In this document: positions 55,943 to 64,000 of the stretch, piece after piece | Layout: every line of letters begins with the position of its first letter | Position numbering within the stretch: position 1 is the first letter of the stretch | Assembly (NCBI RefSeq): GCF_025060895.1 | Contig: NZ_JANZKV010000012.1 | Span: 1-64,000, forward strand | DNA length: 64,000 bases | Source: Stieleria sedimenti | GTDB taxonomy: Bacteria > Planctomycetota > Planctomycetia > Pirellulales > Pirellulaceae | Direction of reading: 5' to 3' | Position numbers and translations under genes: made by a program | The notes under the pieces: model-generated | What the model saw: only the letters and a program-made list of their open reading frames with translations | The model's database searches: none | Told to the model about the DNA's origin: nothing

Positions 55943-56488
55943 ACGCGAGGACCGACAATTTGCATCGGCTGAGCTGTCGGCGGTAGTGCTGCGCGAAAAA
56001 TCACATCGAGTCACATCGACTCCTGTGTGGTGTCGCAGCGCCGGGCTGAAACCAGTCGCTTCGCATTGCGTTGGGTGAACTCCGACCGTTGCTTGAGGCT
56101 CTCGGGTGCGTTAGCCCGATCCGCATGCAGGACGTGTGGGTGTCTTCCACGCCGGCCCAGTCGCATCCCAAACGATCGGGAGATTGTGTCGAGCTGCGCC
56201 GCGCGTTGCATCCATTGATGTGGCACGTGCGCGGAGGAACTGCCGTCCAGCCTTTGGCCATTGCGACTGAAAGGTCCTGTTCGGCGGATCTGCCGGCCGA
56301 CACTTGATTTCCTTTCGTCGATTGGCTTGGGGCATCACCCCAACGGTTCAAGTCGTTTCATGGCGTCTGGCTCCTCGAGATCGATTTGACATTTCGCTGC
56401 GCGCACGGTGTCACCACTGCTCCGTGCCCTGACCGAGCTACTGCTCCCTCTCTGTGATTGAATTGAGATTTCCCAAAGGAGACCGTCG
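55943..56488. other. Long gap before the polyferredoxin cluster
   Basis: Several short open frames exist (for example 56071-56307), but none has a ribosome site, signal or family resemblance, so I annotate no gene. TTGACA at 56386-56391 could be a -35 box for the cluster that starts at 56489, but no matching -10 is obvious at the right distance. AAAGGAGA (about 56475) is the ribosome site of the next gene. Confidence 0.4.
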
Positions 56489-57073
56489 ATGTCCGCTTCA
56501 ACATGCACCCTGCCGTCGTCCGTCAGCCAGATGAGCTGGATGGACAAAATCAATGGTCCGTATCACAAACAAGCGCTTTGGCTGTATACGGCAATCGTGC
56601 TCGCGCACTGGTGTGAGCATCTGGCGCAAGCCATTCAAATCTACGTCCTCGACTGGCCGATCGCGGAGTCTCGCGGAGTTCTCGGCTTGTGGTACCCGTG
56701 GATGGTCAAGTCGGAACTACTGCACTACGCCTACGCCCTGATCATGCTGATCGCGTTCTGGATCCTTCGCAAGGGATTTGGCGGGCAGTCGTACACGTGG
56801 TGGATGATTGCGTTCTGGATTCAGTTCTGGCACCACATCGAACACGCCTTGTTGCAAGGGCAAGCGATTTTCCAACACAACCTCTTCGGATCCCCGGTTC
56901 CGGTCAGCGTTTTGCAACTCGTGATCCCACGCGTGGAACTGCACTTGTTCTACAACACGGTGGTGTTTGTCCCGATGGTGATTGCAATGTTCTACCACAT
57001 GTTTCCATTACCGGGCGAAGCCGCCCATCAAGGGTGTTCGTGCGCGTGGCAACCTCGTGCACCCAAGGCCTGA
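56489..57073 (+). CDS. Histidine-rich integral membrane protein
   Basis: 194 aa behind a strong AAAGGAGA site. Four or five membrane spans are predicted by eye (LWLYTAIVLAHWCEHLAQ; YAYALIMLIAFWIL; WWMIAFWIQFWHHIEHALL; LFYNTVVFVPMVIAMFYHMF). His residues sit inside spans in two similar motifs, HWCEH-LAQAIQ and HHIEH-ALLQGQ, which suggests an internal duplication and possible haem or metal ligation. The tail is Cys-containing (GCSCAW). First gene of a compact run to 64000. I know no named family. Confidence 0.75.
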   Translation: MSASTCTLPSSVSQMSWMDKINGPYHKQALWLYTAIVLAHWCEHLAQAIQIYVLDWPIAESRGVLGLWYPWMVKSELLHYAYALIMLIAFWILRKGFGGQSYTWWMIAFWIQFWHHIEHALLQGQAIFQHNLFGSPVPVSVLQLVIPRVELHLFYNTVVFVPMVIAMFYHMFPLPGEAAHQGCSCAWQPRAPKA

Positions 57074-57111
57074 TCGTCCGTCACCTTCCATGATCACCGG
57101 GAGAACCAGTC

Positions 57112-57336
57112 ATGAATCTTGTCAGAGCAGTGATTTCATTTTTCCTCGTCGCCTTGTTCGCGGTTTCGATCGCCGGATGGTTTTGGGCGGGCGGGCAGCC
57201 CGTCGCCCAAGCCATTGGATCTCGCGTCGTGCTTGTCCTGTGTGGGCTCATTTCGCTGGGGTGTGTTGTCTTGCTATGGAGTGCGAGGCCGATCCAAGGC
57301 GACCGCACGGTCAACGATACCTCACAACAAGTTTAG
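57112..57336 (+). CDS. Small two-span membrane protein
   Basis: 74 aa with GGGAGA upstream. Two hydrophobic spans (VISFFLVALFAVSIAGWFWA and VVLVLCGLISLGCVVLLW) are joined by a short loop, with a polar C-terminus. It lies 38 nt after the His-rich membrane gene and 10 nt before the YtkA-like gene, so it is surely in the same operon. Possibly a small subunit of a membrane redox complex; no family recognised. Confidence 0.65.
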   Translation: MNLVRAVISFFLVALFAVSIAGWFWAGGQPVAQAIGSRVVLVLCGLISLGCVVLLWSARPIQGDRTVNDTSQQV

Positions 57337-57346
57337 GAATAGTTAG

Positions 57347-57802
57347 ATGCATATGATCTACGGCCGGCCGCAGGGGAGTCTTGATCTTCCAACGCGACCA
57401 AGCGTGGGGGCGATGATTTTGACGTTGTTTCTCCTGTCGATGGCGTCCGCGATCATCGGATGCGGCGGCACGGGGACAGAGTCAGCCGGGACATCCGGTC
57501 GAGTCGTCGTCGAGCTTGATCCGGAGGAACCGTCGATGGGTGAGTGCAATCTGACGATCAAGCTTTTTGATGCCGAGGACAATCCGATCAATAACGCGGA
57601 GTTAACCGTCGAAGGAAACATGAACCACGCCGGTATGAAGCCGTCTTTTGCGACCATCGAGGAAACGGATCAACCGGGAGTGTATTCAGGAACCATCGAT
57701 TTCACGATGGGAGGCGATTGGTTCCTACTCGTCACAGCATTAGTCGGCGACCGGACGTTGGTTGAGCAAACCATTGACGTCCCCGGAGTGAGCGTCGAGT
57801 GA
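57347..57802 (+). CDS. YtkA/FixH-like lipoprotein
   Basis: 151 aa. A hydrophobic segment (VGAMILTLFLLSMASAIIGC) ends in a plausible lipobox with Cys at about residue 39, so the protein is probably lipid-anchored. The rest is an Ig-like beta-sandwich (CNLTIKLFDAEDNPINNAEL, EGNMNHAGMKPSF, GVYSGTIDFTMGGDWFLLV), which matches the YtkA-like/FixH pattern, including the MNHAGM segment whose Met and His could bind copper. Its TGA overlaps the GTG of the FixG-like gene (GTGA), indicating coupled translation. Confidence 0.75.
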   Translation: MHMIYGRPQGSLDLPTRPSVGAMILTLFLLSMASAIIGCGGTGTESAGTSGRVVVELDPEEPSMGECNLTIKLFDAEDNPINNAELTVEGNMNHAGMKPSFATIEETDQPGVYSGTIDFTMGGDWFLLVTALVGDRTLVEQTIDVPGVSVE

Positions 57803-59370
57803 ACTCGCAAATGAGTGATCAACGATCAACAAACTCGTTGTCGCCGGCTTTGTCGGTATCGAATGCGCGATCCGGTCGCCGCCGACAGGGGTTCGATCTC
57901 CTTTCGCTACCGCTGTTGGGCCGATTTTTGCGATGGCATCGATCGCGGTTGGTGCTGCAGATTCCCGTCCTGTTGATCAGTCTGCTGATGATCGCTCATG
58001 CGTTTTTCGGGCCCCAGCTGGCCCCCAAAAATCTTGCCGCCCTGTTGACGTGGGTGCACTTTCGTGGACTGGTGGTCCTGGTGATTCTGTTCGCGGGCAA
58101 TTTCTTTTGCATGGCCTGTCCATTCATGCTGCCCCGCGAATTGGCTCGCAAGCTGCACGCCCCGCGTCTCCGTTGGCCGAAAGCGATGAGCAGTAAGTGG
58201 CCGGCGATCGCGCTGTTTGTTTTGGTCCTATTTCTTTACGAATGGTGCGATTTGTTTTCCAGCCCTTGGTGGACCGGCGTCTTGATCGTGATGTACATGA
58301 TCAGCGCGTTGGTCATTGATGCTTTGTTTCAACGCGCGTCGTTTTGCAAGTTTGTTTGTCCGATCGGGCAATTCAATTTCTTGAGCTCGACGCTTTCACC
58401 CCTCGAAGTCACGGTCCGCGACCGAGGTGTGTGTGATCGATGCGAAACCAAGGACTGCATCCGCGGTCGATCAAGTGCGACGTCGTCGAACGCCGATTCG
58501 GCGGCGTTTGAACCGAGCACGTTGTCTAGTTCGCTTCCTGTCGTTCAACGGGGCTGCGAGTTAGCGTTGTTCCAGCCGCGAAAGGTTGGCAACCTGGACT
58601 GCACCTTTTGCCTGGACTGTGTGTACGCCTGCCCGGAAGACAACGTCGGCATCTTCTCCCGGATGCCGGGTGAAGAGTTGTGCATGACCGGACCTCGATC
58701 GGGACTCGGCATGCCGGAACGTCGCGGTGATTTTTCGGCGCTGGCGATCGTGTTTACTTTCGGTGCTCTGCTGAACGCTTTTGCGATGATCAGTCCGGTT
58801 TATGCGTTGGAAGCGTCGATCGCGAAGGCGACCGGTTTGACGGTGGAGTGGCCGATCTTGGGGACGATCTTTGTGCTGTTCTTGGTGGTCGAACCGGCGG
58901 TTTTGCTGCTCGGTGCGGCGGCAGTCACGCGTCGAATGGCGAACACGGCCGAATCCCTGCCGACGATTGTACAACGCTACGCGCCCTCGTTGCTGCCGAT
59001 CGGATTCGGCGTCTGGCTAGCGCACTATGCGTTTCATTTCTTGACGGGCGTGCTGACGGTGATCCCTGTGACGCAGCATGCCGTTCGACAAGCGACGGGA
59101 GCCGATTGGTTGGGCCACCCGCAGTGGCAGCTCGGTGGGCTTCCCGAGTCAGTCGTCTACGCGATCGAAATCGGGTTCCTTGCGTTGGGGCTGCTCGGGT
59201 CGCTAATCGTCGCATCGGCGATCGGGCGTCGAGCGCCGAACACGGGGACTGAAACCCGGACGAGTTGGATCACGGCTCCGTGGGCCGTCTTGCATGTTGC
59301 GTTGTTTCTGTCGGCCGTCTGGATCATGAATCAGCCGATGGACATGCGTGGCACATTTTTGGGAGGTTAA
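57799..59370 (+). CDS. FixG/NapH-like membrane polyferredoxin
   Basis: 523 aa from GTG 57799 (an ATG at 57811 is an alternative). Multi-span membrane protein with CMACP and CKFVCP at membrane edges, CDRCETKDC and CTFCLDCVYACPEDNVG forming cytoplasmic 4Fe-4S sites. This is the NapH/CcoG/NosR-C layout of electron-transfer or quinol-oxidising proteins. A large hydrophobic C-terminal half (GVWLAHYAFHFLTGVL, WIMNQPMDMRGTF) goes beyond classical NapH and recalls the FesM type of polyferredoxin; that match is from memory. Coupled to the YtkA/FixH-like gene, it probably moves electrons from the quinone pool or cytoplasm to a periplasmic partner. Confidence 0.8.
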   Translation: MNSQMSDQRSTNSLSPALSVSNARSGRRRQGFDLLSLPLLGRFLRWHRSRLVLQIPVLLISLLMIAHAFFGPQLAPKNLAALLTWVHFRGLVVLVILFAGNFFCMACPFMLPRELARKLHAPRLRWPKAMSSKWPAIALFVLVLFLYEWCDLFSSPWWTGVLIVMYMISALVIDALFQRASFCKFVCPIGQFNFLSSTLSPLEVTVRDRGVCDRCETKDCIRGRSSATSSNADSAAFEPSTLSSSLPVVQRGCELALFQPRKVGNLDCTFCLDCVYACPEDNVGIFSRMPGEELCMTGPRSGLGMPERRGDFSALAIVFTFGALLNAFAMISPVYALEASIAKATGLTVEWPILGTIFVLFLVVEPAVLLLGAAAVTRRMANTAESLPTIVQRYAPSLLPIGFGVWLAHYAFHFLTGVLTVIPVTQHAVRQATGADWLGHPQWQLGGLPESVVYAIEIGFLALGLLGSLIVASAIGRRAPNTGTETRTSWITAPWAVLHVALFLSAVWIMNQPMDMRGTFLGG

Positions 59371-59371
59371 G

Positions 59372-60001
59372 ATGCACCACCACCTACGTTTCGCGTTGCT
59401 CGCCACGATGCTCTGGGGCTTGTCCTCGGTTGGCATTGAGGGCGCGGCGTGGGCGCACGAAGGACCGCCATTCCCGGTTTTGGTCGACGAGCCCGTTGCG
59501 AATCAAAAGGTATCGGTTTGGGCCGATCCCGATATCGGCGAGGCACGATTCTTTATTGTTGTCGAAACCCGCGACGGCAGACGTCCCTTGAGGATTCCCG
59601 ACGTTGCGTTGTGGACGGAGCCGACGAGCGGACGGCTGGATCGGGCATCCTACCCGGCTGCCGAGCAGTCGTTGCGCCACAGCATGCAATTTTTTTCGGA
59701 GCCGTACTTTGATCAGCGCGATTTCTGGAATGTCGGTATCCAAATCACCGGTCCGGGCGGCTCGATCGAAGAAATCGTGGTGCAAGTGGAGTCCACTCCG
59801 CCTGGCTTTGGAGCCTGGGATTTAGCCATCTATCTGTTTCCCTTCGTGCTGATTGGCGGTGTCTGGACCTATGCGATGGCGAGGCGGATTCGCCAATACC
59901 GAGAGTTTCAGAGCGGACAACCCGATGGTCGCGTCGAGGCCGGCGAGGGTTCACACCACGATCATCATCAAGAATTTGCGGTGATGGAAGCACAACAATG
60001 A
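59372..60001 (+). CDS. Exported single-span protein with beta domain and His-rich tail
   Basis: ATG 59372 is preferred over 59348 because GGGAGG lies 5 nt upstream and a signal peptide begins there (MHHHLRFALLATMLWGL...AWAHEGPP). 209 aa. The external part is beta-rich (KVSVWADPDIGEARFFIVVE); a C-terminal span (AWDLAIYLFPFVLIGGVWTY) is followed by RRIRQYREF and a His-rich end (SHHDHHQEF) that might bind metal. It overlaps the next gene by ATGA. Role unknown, but fixed in the polyferredoxin operon. Confidence 0.7.
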   Translation: MHHHLRFALLATMLWGLSSVGIEGAAWAHEGPPFPVLVDEPVANQKVSVWADPDIGEARFFIVVETRDGRRPLRIPDVALWTEPTSGRLDRASYPAAEQSLRHSMQFFSEPYFDQRDFWNVGIQITGPGGSIEEIVVQVESTPPGFGAWDLAIYLFPFVLIGGVWTYAMARRIRQYREFQSGQPDGRVEAGEGSHHDHHQEFAVMEAQQ

Positions 60002-63000
60002 CCAGAATTGAACCGAGACACAAAAACATTTGGATCTGGAGCCTGGCGATCTTGGCAATCGCCGTGGCTGCGTTTTTCGTCGTCAGGCGGAGGCCTTCGG
60101 ATCCCGATCAAGCCGACGAACCGATCGTCGCCGATGCACAAACGGCGACCGGTTTCTATGTCAGTCTTGCAGCACTCGACGTCGAAGAAAATGAACGCGC
60201 CGCCGGCGTTCTTGATCGGCTGGTCAAGGAACAGCCGAACGAGCCTGCGTTGTGGGCCAATCTTGCCGTTGCAAAGCTCCGCCTGAACGATCTCGGGGCC
60301 GCCGAGCAAGCACTGAATGCTGCGCTGGCCCAATTGCCCCGATCACGTGAGTTGTTGCTGCTGAAAGCCCAGCTACTCAAATCTACGGGGCAAATCCCTG
60401 AAGCGATTGAAACACTGCGCACCGTTCATGCTGACTGGCCAGAGAACATTCAAGTTGCATTCGAGCTGAGCACATTGCTCGATCAGCCCAACACCGACGC
60501 TGCCGACCAAGAGCGGCTCGAATTGCTTTCGAAGATCCTTCGTCAGAATCCGGAAAACCTGCGAGTCCGATGTGAATGCGCCCGTTTGGCGGCAACCGTC
60601 TCGGATAAGGAACGGCTGGATCGTGTGATCGGCAGCTTTGACTCATTGGGCCAAGAATGGACTCCGCTGCAGCGTTCTCAATTGGATCAAGCGTCAAAGG
60701 CGGCAAGCGATGGAGACTACCGCCAAGCCGCGGTCGCACTGACCTTTTTCGAGAACGTGGTCAAGCCCTTGCCGCTTTACCAGCAAAGCCTTGACGAGTT
60801 GGGCATTCTTTCGGTCACCGCCGTGGGAACTCCGGTCCGATCGTTGCTCGCGTTGTCGATGCCGCCGTCTGGAGCATCGCCATCGGATCGAGCACTTCGT
60901 TTCACTTCAACAGAAATTTTTGGAAAAGCAGCGCGGCACGATTTCACATGGGCTGTGAAGCAGCCGGGTGAGCGATGCTCAACCCTTTTGTCGCTTACCG
61001 GCGATACGCTTCACATCCAGGAGTCGGCCGCGCTGCCCTTTCCAGGATACACCCCTGACAACGCTCGGGCGTCGCTCGCCTGGGCCGATCTGAACTATGA
61101 CTTTCAAAACGATGTCATTCTTGTCGGTCAACAGGGCTGTCGGATTTTCCTGTCGCAACCGACCGGAGAGTACACCGCATTGGAAACCGACCTGGAGCTT
61201 TTTGAACGACCTTGGACGGGGGTGTGGTGCACCGACATCGAAGCCGACGGAGACTTGGATTTACTGCTCAGTGACGGCGACGCCGAAGTTCGGTGTGCGA
61301 TCAACAACGGTGAGAATCAATTCCAACCGTTCGACACCATTCCGTCGGTTCAAGGCGTGATCGCGGTCAAGGAAATCGACGCTGATCTCGATGGCGACGT
61401 TGATCTGATACATCTTGATCGTCAAGGCCACGTGGCGGTGTGGATGAATGCTCGGGGAGGAAAGTTTGATCTGGAAGCGCTTGATTCGATCGGCGCGTGC
61501 ATCGCGATTGCCGTTACCGATCTGAACGCCAACGGCCGATACGAGATCTTGTGTTTCACTCGCGAGGGGGAGATCGTCTCGTGCGAGTTTGACGGCCAAG
61601 AATGGGGCATCGAACGCAACCTACAGTCAGACCTCAGTCTTGAAACGGAACGCGACGCCGCGGTATCCCGCTCGGCCGGCTTTCTCGCAGCAGCAGACTT
61701 GGACAACAACGGCGCGATCGATGTCGTCGCAAGCGCCGCCGGTCAGACCCAAGTTTGGCTACACGATATCGGCGGCGACTGGTTTCCACTCCCAGCTGCC
61801 CCGAAAACCCAGGTGACGTCGGTTATCGACATAAATTGTGATGGGTTGCTTGATTTGGTCGGACAGACCGATGCCGGCACGATGATCTGGAAAAATGAAA
61901 GCCGCGCGGGTTATCGATGGCACAGCATACAACCGAAAGCGACACGGGCCGACGGCGATAAACGAATCAATCCGTTCGGCATCGGCGGTAGGATTGAAAT
62001 CCGTGCCGGAAACACAGTCCAATCGCAGATGATCGATTCGACTCGCATCCACTTCGGACTCGGCAAGCACTCGCAAATTGATGTCGCTCGGATTGTTTGG
62101 CCCAACGGCACCAACCAAGCAGAATTCGAGTTGTCTGAAAACTCGTCTTCCGTCGCCGTGCAACGATTAAAGGGATCATGCCCCTGGGTATTCACTTACG
62201 ACGGCAGTGGGTTTCGTTTCATCAAAGACTTTCTCTGGCGGTCCCCACTGGGGCTGAAAATCAATGCCCAAGACACCGCCGGTATCACGCAGACCGAAGA
62301 CCGCATCAAAATCGGGGGCGACGCGCTTGCCGAGCGCAACGGCGAATACGAAATTCGCATCACCGCGGAATTGTGGGAAACTCACTTCTTTGACCATGTG
62401 TCCTTGCTGGCCATCGACCACCAACGCGACACCGAAATCTATGTGGACGAAAGTTTTGTTCCTCAAAAGGCGCCTCGTGACCAGATCCTGGTCGGTTCGG
62501 CACCACAGAGATTGCTGCAACTGACCGACTCCAATGGAGACCGCGTCGATGAAGTGCTACGTGAAAACGACGGCAATTATGCCGACCACTTTCCGCTCGG
62601 CCCCTATCAAGGACTGACGACGGAACATTGGATCGAATTCAGTTTTCCTCGCGATGCACTCAACGGCGGCGAAATCCTGTTGGTCGGGCACGGATGGATC
62701 TATCCCACCGACAGTTCCCTGAACGTTGCCATTTCGCAAAACGCATCGTTAAGGCCGCATGGTTTGGTTTTGGAGCAGTTGATGGCCGACGGAAGCTGGA
62801 AACGTCTTCGCGACGACCTCGGTTTTCCGGCGGGAAAGCACAAGGACATGATCATCGTGCTCGACAGTCGATCATTGTCATCGGAAAGCCGTTATCGTTT
62901 AAGGACGAACATGGAAGTCTACTGGGATTCCTTGCGTTGGTCGTCCCGGTTGACTGATCAAGACGTCACGCAGTCCCAACTTGCCCTGACGGATTCGCAA

Positions 63001-63528
63001 TTGCTCGGCCGCGGATTTTCGAAGCTGGAACCGTTCGATCGCCGCCGCCCGGACACGCCGATCTATGAAGTCGGATCTCGTGCACCGCAGTGGTTGGATC
63101 TGGAAGGCTACTACACACGGTATGGCGACGTGGCGGAATTGCTGCAGCACGTCGATGACCGCTACGTCATCATGAACGCCGGTGATGAGCTCGTGCTCCG
63201 CTTTTCGGCCGCGTCTTCGTCGCCGCTCGCCACGGCCGACAGGGCGGATGGCAAGCGAGACTTCGTGTTGGTCGGGGACGGTTGGGTCAAGGATGGAGAC
63301 TTCAACACGAGCTATTCTCGAACCGTGCGTCCCCTGCCGAGCCACTCGTCCATCGCGGACGTCGCTCCGGAATACAGCCGTCCTTTGCCACCGCTGACGG
63401 CTGACCCGGTCTATCTCAAGCACGAAGCCGACTGGCAGGTGTTTCATACCCGCTACGTCACGCCAGACGCGTTTCAACGAAAGCTGATGCCACATCATCA
63501 AAGATTTTCCCCATCCTCTGTTCCGTAA
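59998..63528 (+). CDS. Membrane-anchored TPR / FG-GAP / ASPIC (CRTAC1-type) protein
   Basis: 1176 aa. N-terminal anchor (IWIWSLAILAIAVAAFFVV), then TPR repeats (about 60-200; RLNDLGAAEQALNAALAQL), FG-GAP/VCBS repeats (about 360-620; DIEADGDLDLLLSDGDAEV, DADLDGDVDLIHLDRQG, DLDNNGAIDVVASAAG), then an ASPIC/UnbV domain (about 640-710; NPFGIGGRIEIRAGNTVQSQ). A C-terminal region of about 450 residues starts FTYDGSGFRFIKDFLW and has no family I can name. CRTAC1-type proteins are exported, Ca-binding propellers of unknown function. Confidence 0.85.
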   Translation: MTRIEPRHKNIWIWSLAILAIAVAAFFVVRRRPSDPDQADEPIVADAQTATGFYVSLAALDVEENERAAGVLDRLVKEQPNEPALWANLAVAKLRLNDLGAAEQALNAALAQLPRSRELLLLKAQLLKSTGQIPEAIETLRTVHADWPENIQVAFELSTLLDQPNTDAADQERLELLSKILRQNPENLRVRCECARLAATVSDKERLDRVIGSFDSLGQEWTPLQRSQLDQASKAASDGDYRQAAVALTFFENVVKPLPLYQQSLDELGILSVTAVGTPVRSLLALSMPPSGASPSDRALRFTSTEIFGKAARHDFTWAVKQPGERCSTLLSLTGDTLHIQESAALPFPGYTPDNARASLAWADLNYDFQNDVILVGQQGCRIFLSQPTGEYTALETDLELFERPWTGVWCTDIEADGDLDLLLSDGDAEVRCAINNGENQFQPFDTIPSVQGVIAVKEIDADLDGDVDLIHLDRQGHVAVWMNARGGKFDLEALDSIGACIAIAVTDLNANGRYEILCFTREGEIVSCEFDGQEWGIERNLQSDLSLETERDAAVSRSAGFLAAADLDNNGAIDVVASAAGQTQVWLHDIGGDWFPLPAAPKTQVTSVIDINCDGLLDLVGQTDAGTMIWKNESRAGYRWHSIQPKATRADGDKRINPFGIGGRIEIRAGNTVQSQMIDSTRIHFGLGKHSQIDVARIVWPNGTNQAEFELSENSSSVAVQRLKGSCPWVFTYDGSGFRFIKDFLWRSPLGLKINAQDTAGITQTEDRIKIGGDALAERNGEYEIRITAELWETHFFDHVSLLAIDHQRDTEIYVDESFVPQKAPRDQILVGSAPQRLLQLTDSNGDRVDEVLRENDGNYADHFPLGPYQGLTTEHWIEFSFPRDALNGGEILLVGHGWIYPTDSSLNVAISQNASLRPHGLVLEQLMADGSWKRLRDDLGFPAGKHKDMIIVLDSRSLSSESRYRLRTNMEVYWDSLRWSSRLTDQDVTQSQLALTDSQLLGRGFSKLEPFDRRRPDTPIYEVGSRAPQWLDLEGYYTRYGDVAELLQHVDDRYVIMNAGDELVLRFSAASSSPLATADRADGKRDFVLVGDGWVKDGDFNTSYSRTVRPLPSHSSIADVAPEYSRPLPPLTADPVYLKHEADWQVFHTRYVTPDAFQRKLMPHHQRFSPSSVP

Positions 63529-63534
63529 CCGCCC

Positions 63535-64000
63535 ATGATTCGTTCAATCATTGCAATTTGCTTTGCCGGTCTGTTGTTTGGTCCGGCCGCGTACTTTCGT
63601 TGGTCGTCGGGCAACTTGAAAACCGGAGGTCGTGAATTGATTTCGACCGACACACGGCTGCAACGATATGGATTCTCTCTCCACGAGGTCGCCCAAGACG
63701 TCGGCGTCGATTTTGTCCATCAACCTCCGAAAGTCGACCGGCGGCTCAGCCACATTGAATCTCAGATCTCAGCGATGGGGGCGAGCGTCTCGGTCGTCGA
63801 TGTCGATCAAGATGGCTGGCAAGATTTCTACCTCACGTCCAGCGCTCCGGGGGCACAGAATCATTTTTACCGCAACCGAGGCGATGGCAGCTTCGAAGAG
63901 ATCGCAGAACAACTCGGACTGGCAAATTTGAATGGAGAGGGTGTGGGCGCCTGCATGGGATCCGTCTGGGCAGACTTTGACAATGACGGATTTGACGACG
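63535..64000 (+). CDS. CRTAC1-family FG-GAP protein (3' partial)
   Basis: ATG 63535 begins six bases after the previous stop; the frame is open to the end of the window. A signal or anchor (MIRSIIAICFAGLLFGPAAY) precedes VAQDVGVDFVHQPP, the usual CRTAC1 opening, and FG-GAP units VDVDQDGWQDFYLTSSAPG, FYRNRGDGSFEEIAEQLG and ADFDNDGFDD. It is a second CRTAC1-type gene in tandem with the previous one and last in the visible operon. Confidence 0.85.
   Translation, partial: MIRSIIAICFAGLLFGPAAYFRWSSGNLKTGGRELISTDTRLQRYGFSLHEVAQDVGVDFVHQPPKVDRRLSHIESQISAMGASVSVVDVDQDGWQDFYLTSSAPGAQNHFYRNRGDGSFEEIAEQLGLANLNGEGVGACMGSVWADFDNDGFDD

Noticed and set aside
56071-56307. A 78-codon ORF in the gap before the polyferredoxin cluster
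   Set aside because: No ribosome site, no signal or span and no recognisable family; similar open frames occur on both strands there.

Overview
The window comes from a planctomycete, most likely a Rhodopirellula-like member of the Pirellulaceae. The basis is a paired PSCyt1/DUF1549/DUF1553 and DUF1501 gene set, an overlapping ECF sigma/Ser-Thr kinase pair, a PEP-CTERM protein, CRTAC1-type (FG-GAP/ASPIC) proteins, and three giant exported proteins whose N-termini carry the 'LExLExRxLLA'-type motif I associate with this phylum.

Layout. 1-2768: a 5'-truncated kinase/PEGA/formylglycine-generating-enzyme-like/hydrolase/TPR fusion. 2916-4265: a gene graveyard, with an IS66-type end, an excisionase-like HTH with an internal stop, an integrase fragment, an internally deleted HNH endonuclease and a small companion gene, bounded by an inverted repeat. 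4384-5216: a small HEFAH metallopeptidase-like gene facing a frameshifted truncated globin. 5613-9428: a PEP-CTERM protein and an exported LRR protein. 9754-21888 (minus): a 4044-aa giant. 22112-26846: ECF sigma factor overlapping a kinase/WD40 sensor, divergent from that giant. 26892-27666: intergenic repeats and gene remnants. 27668-31660: the PSCyt1/DUF1553 and DUF1501 pair. 31653-32270: a metallophosphoesterase whose 3' end runs into repeats. 32578-53732: two giant subtilase-headed proteins in tandem (3778 and 3224 aa). 54131-54203: tRNA-Gly(CCC). 54231-55942: a small coiled-coil-like gene, an FAD-oxidoreductase pseudogene and a Cys-rich secreted protein. 56489-64000: a tightly spaced seven-gene run with a His-rich membrane protein, a small membrane protein, a YtkA/FixH-like lipoprotein, a FixG/NapH-like polyferredoxin, an exported single-span protein and two CRTAC1-type proteins.

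The three giants fill about 33 kb of the 64 kb. Their most striking feature is nesting. Whole beta-propellers, and in one case about 1050 residues including an alpha/beta hydrolase, sit inside SdrD_B-like beta-sandwich repeats at the same loop, and the host repeat resumes afterwards. Comparable nesting occurs inside a Calx-beta domain and a beta-helix. One giant carries cohesin-like modules and all three end in dockerin-like Ca-binding repeats, so a surface assembly is conceivable but not shown.

A second theme is a set of short intergenic inverted elements whose arms are two copies of a 12-13 nt motif about 16 nt apart. Three of the seven tracts lie at or beside points where genes are broken.
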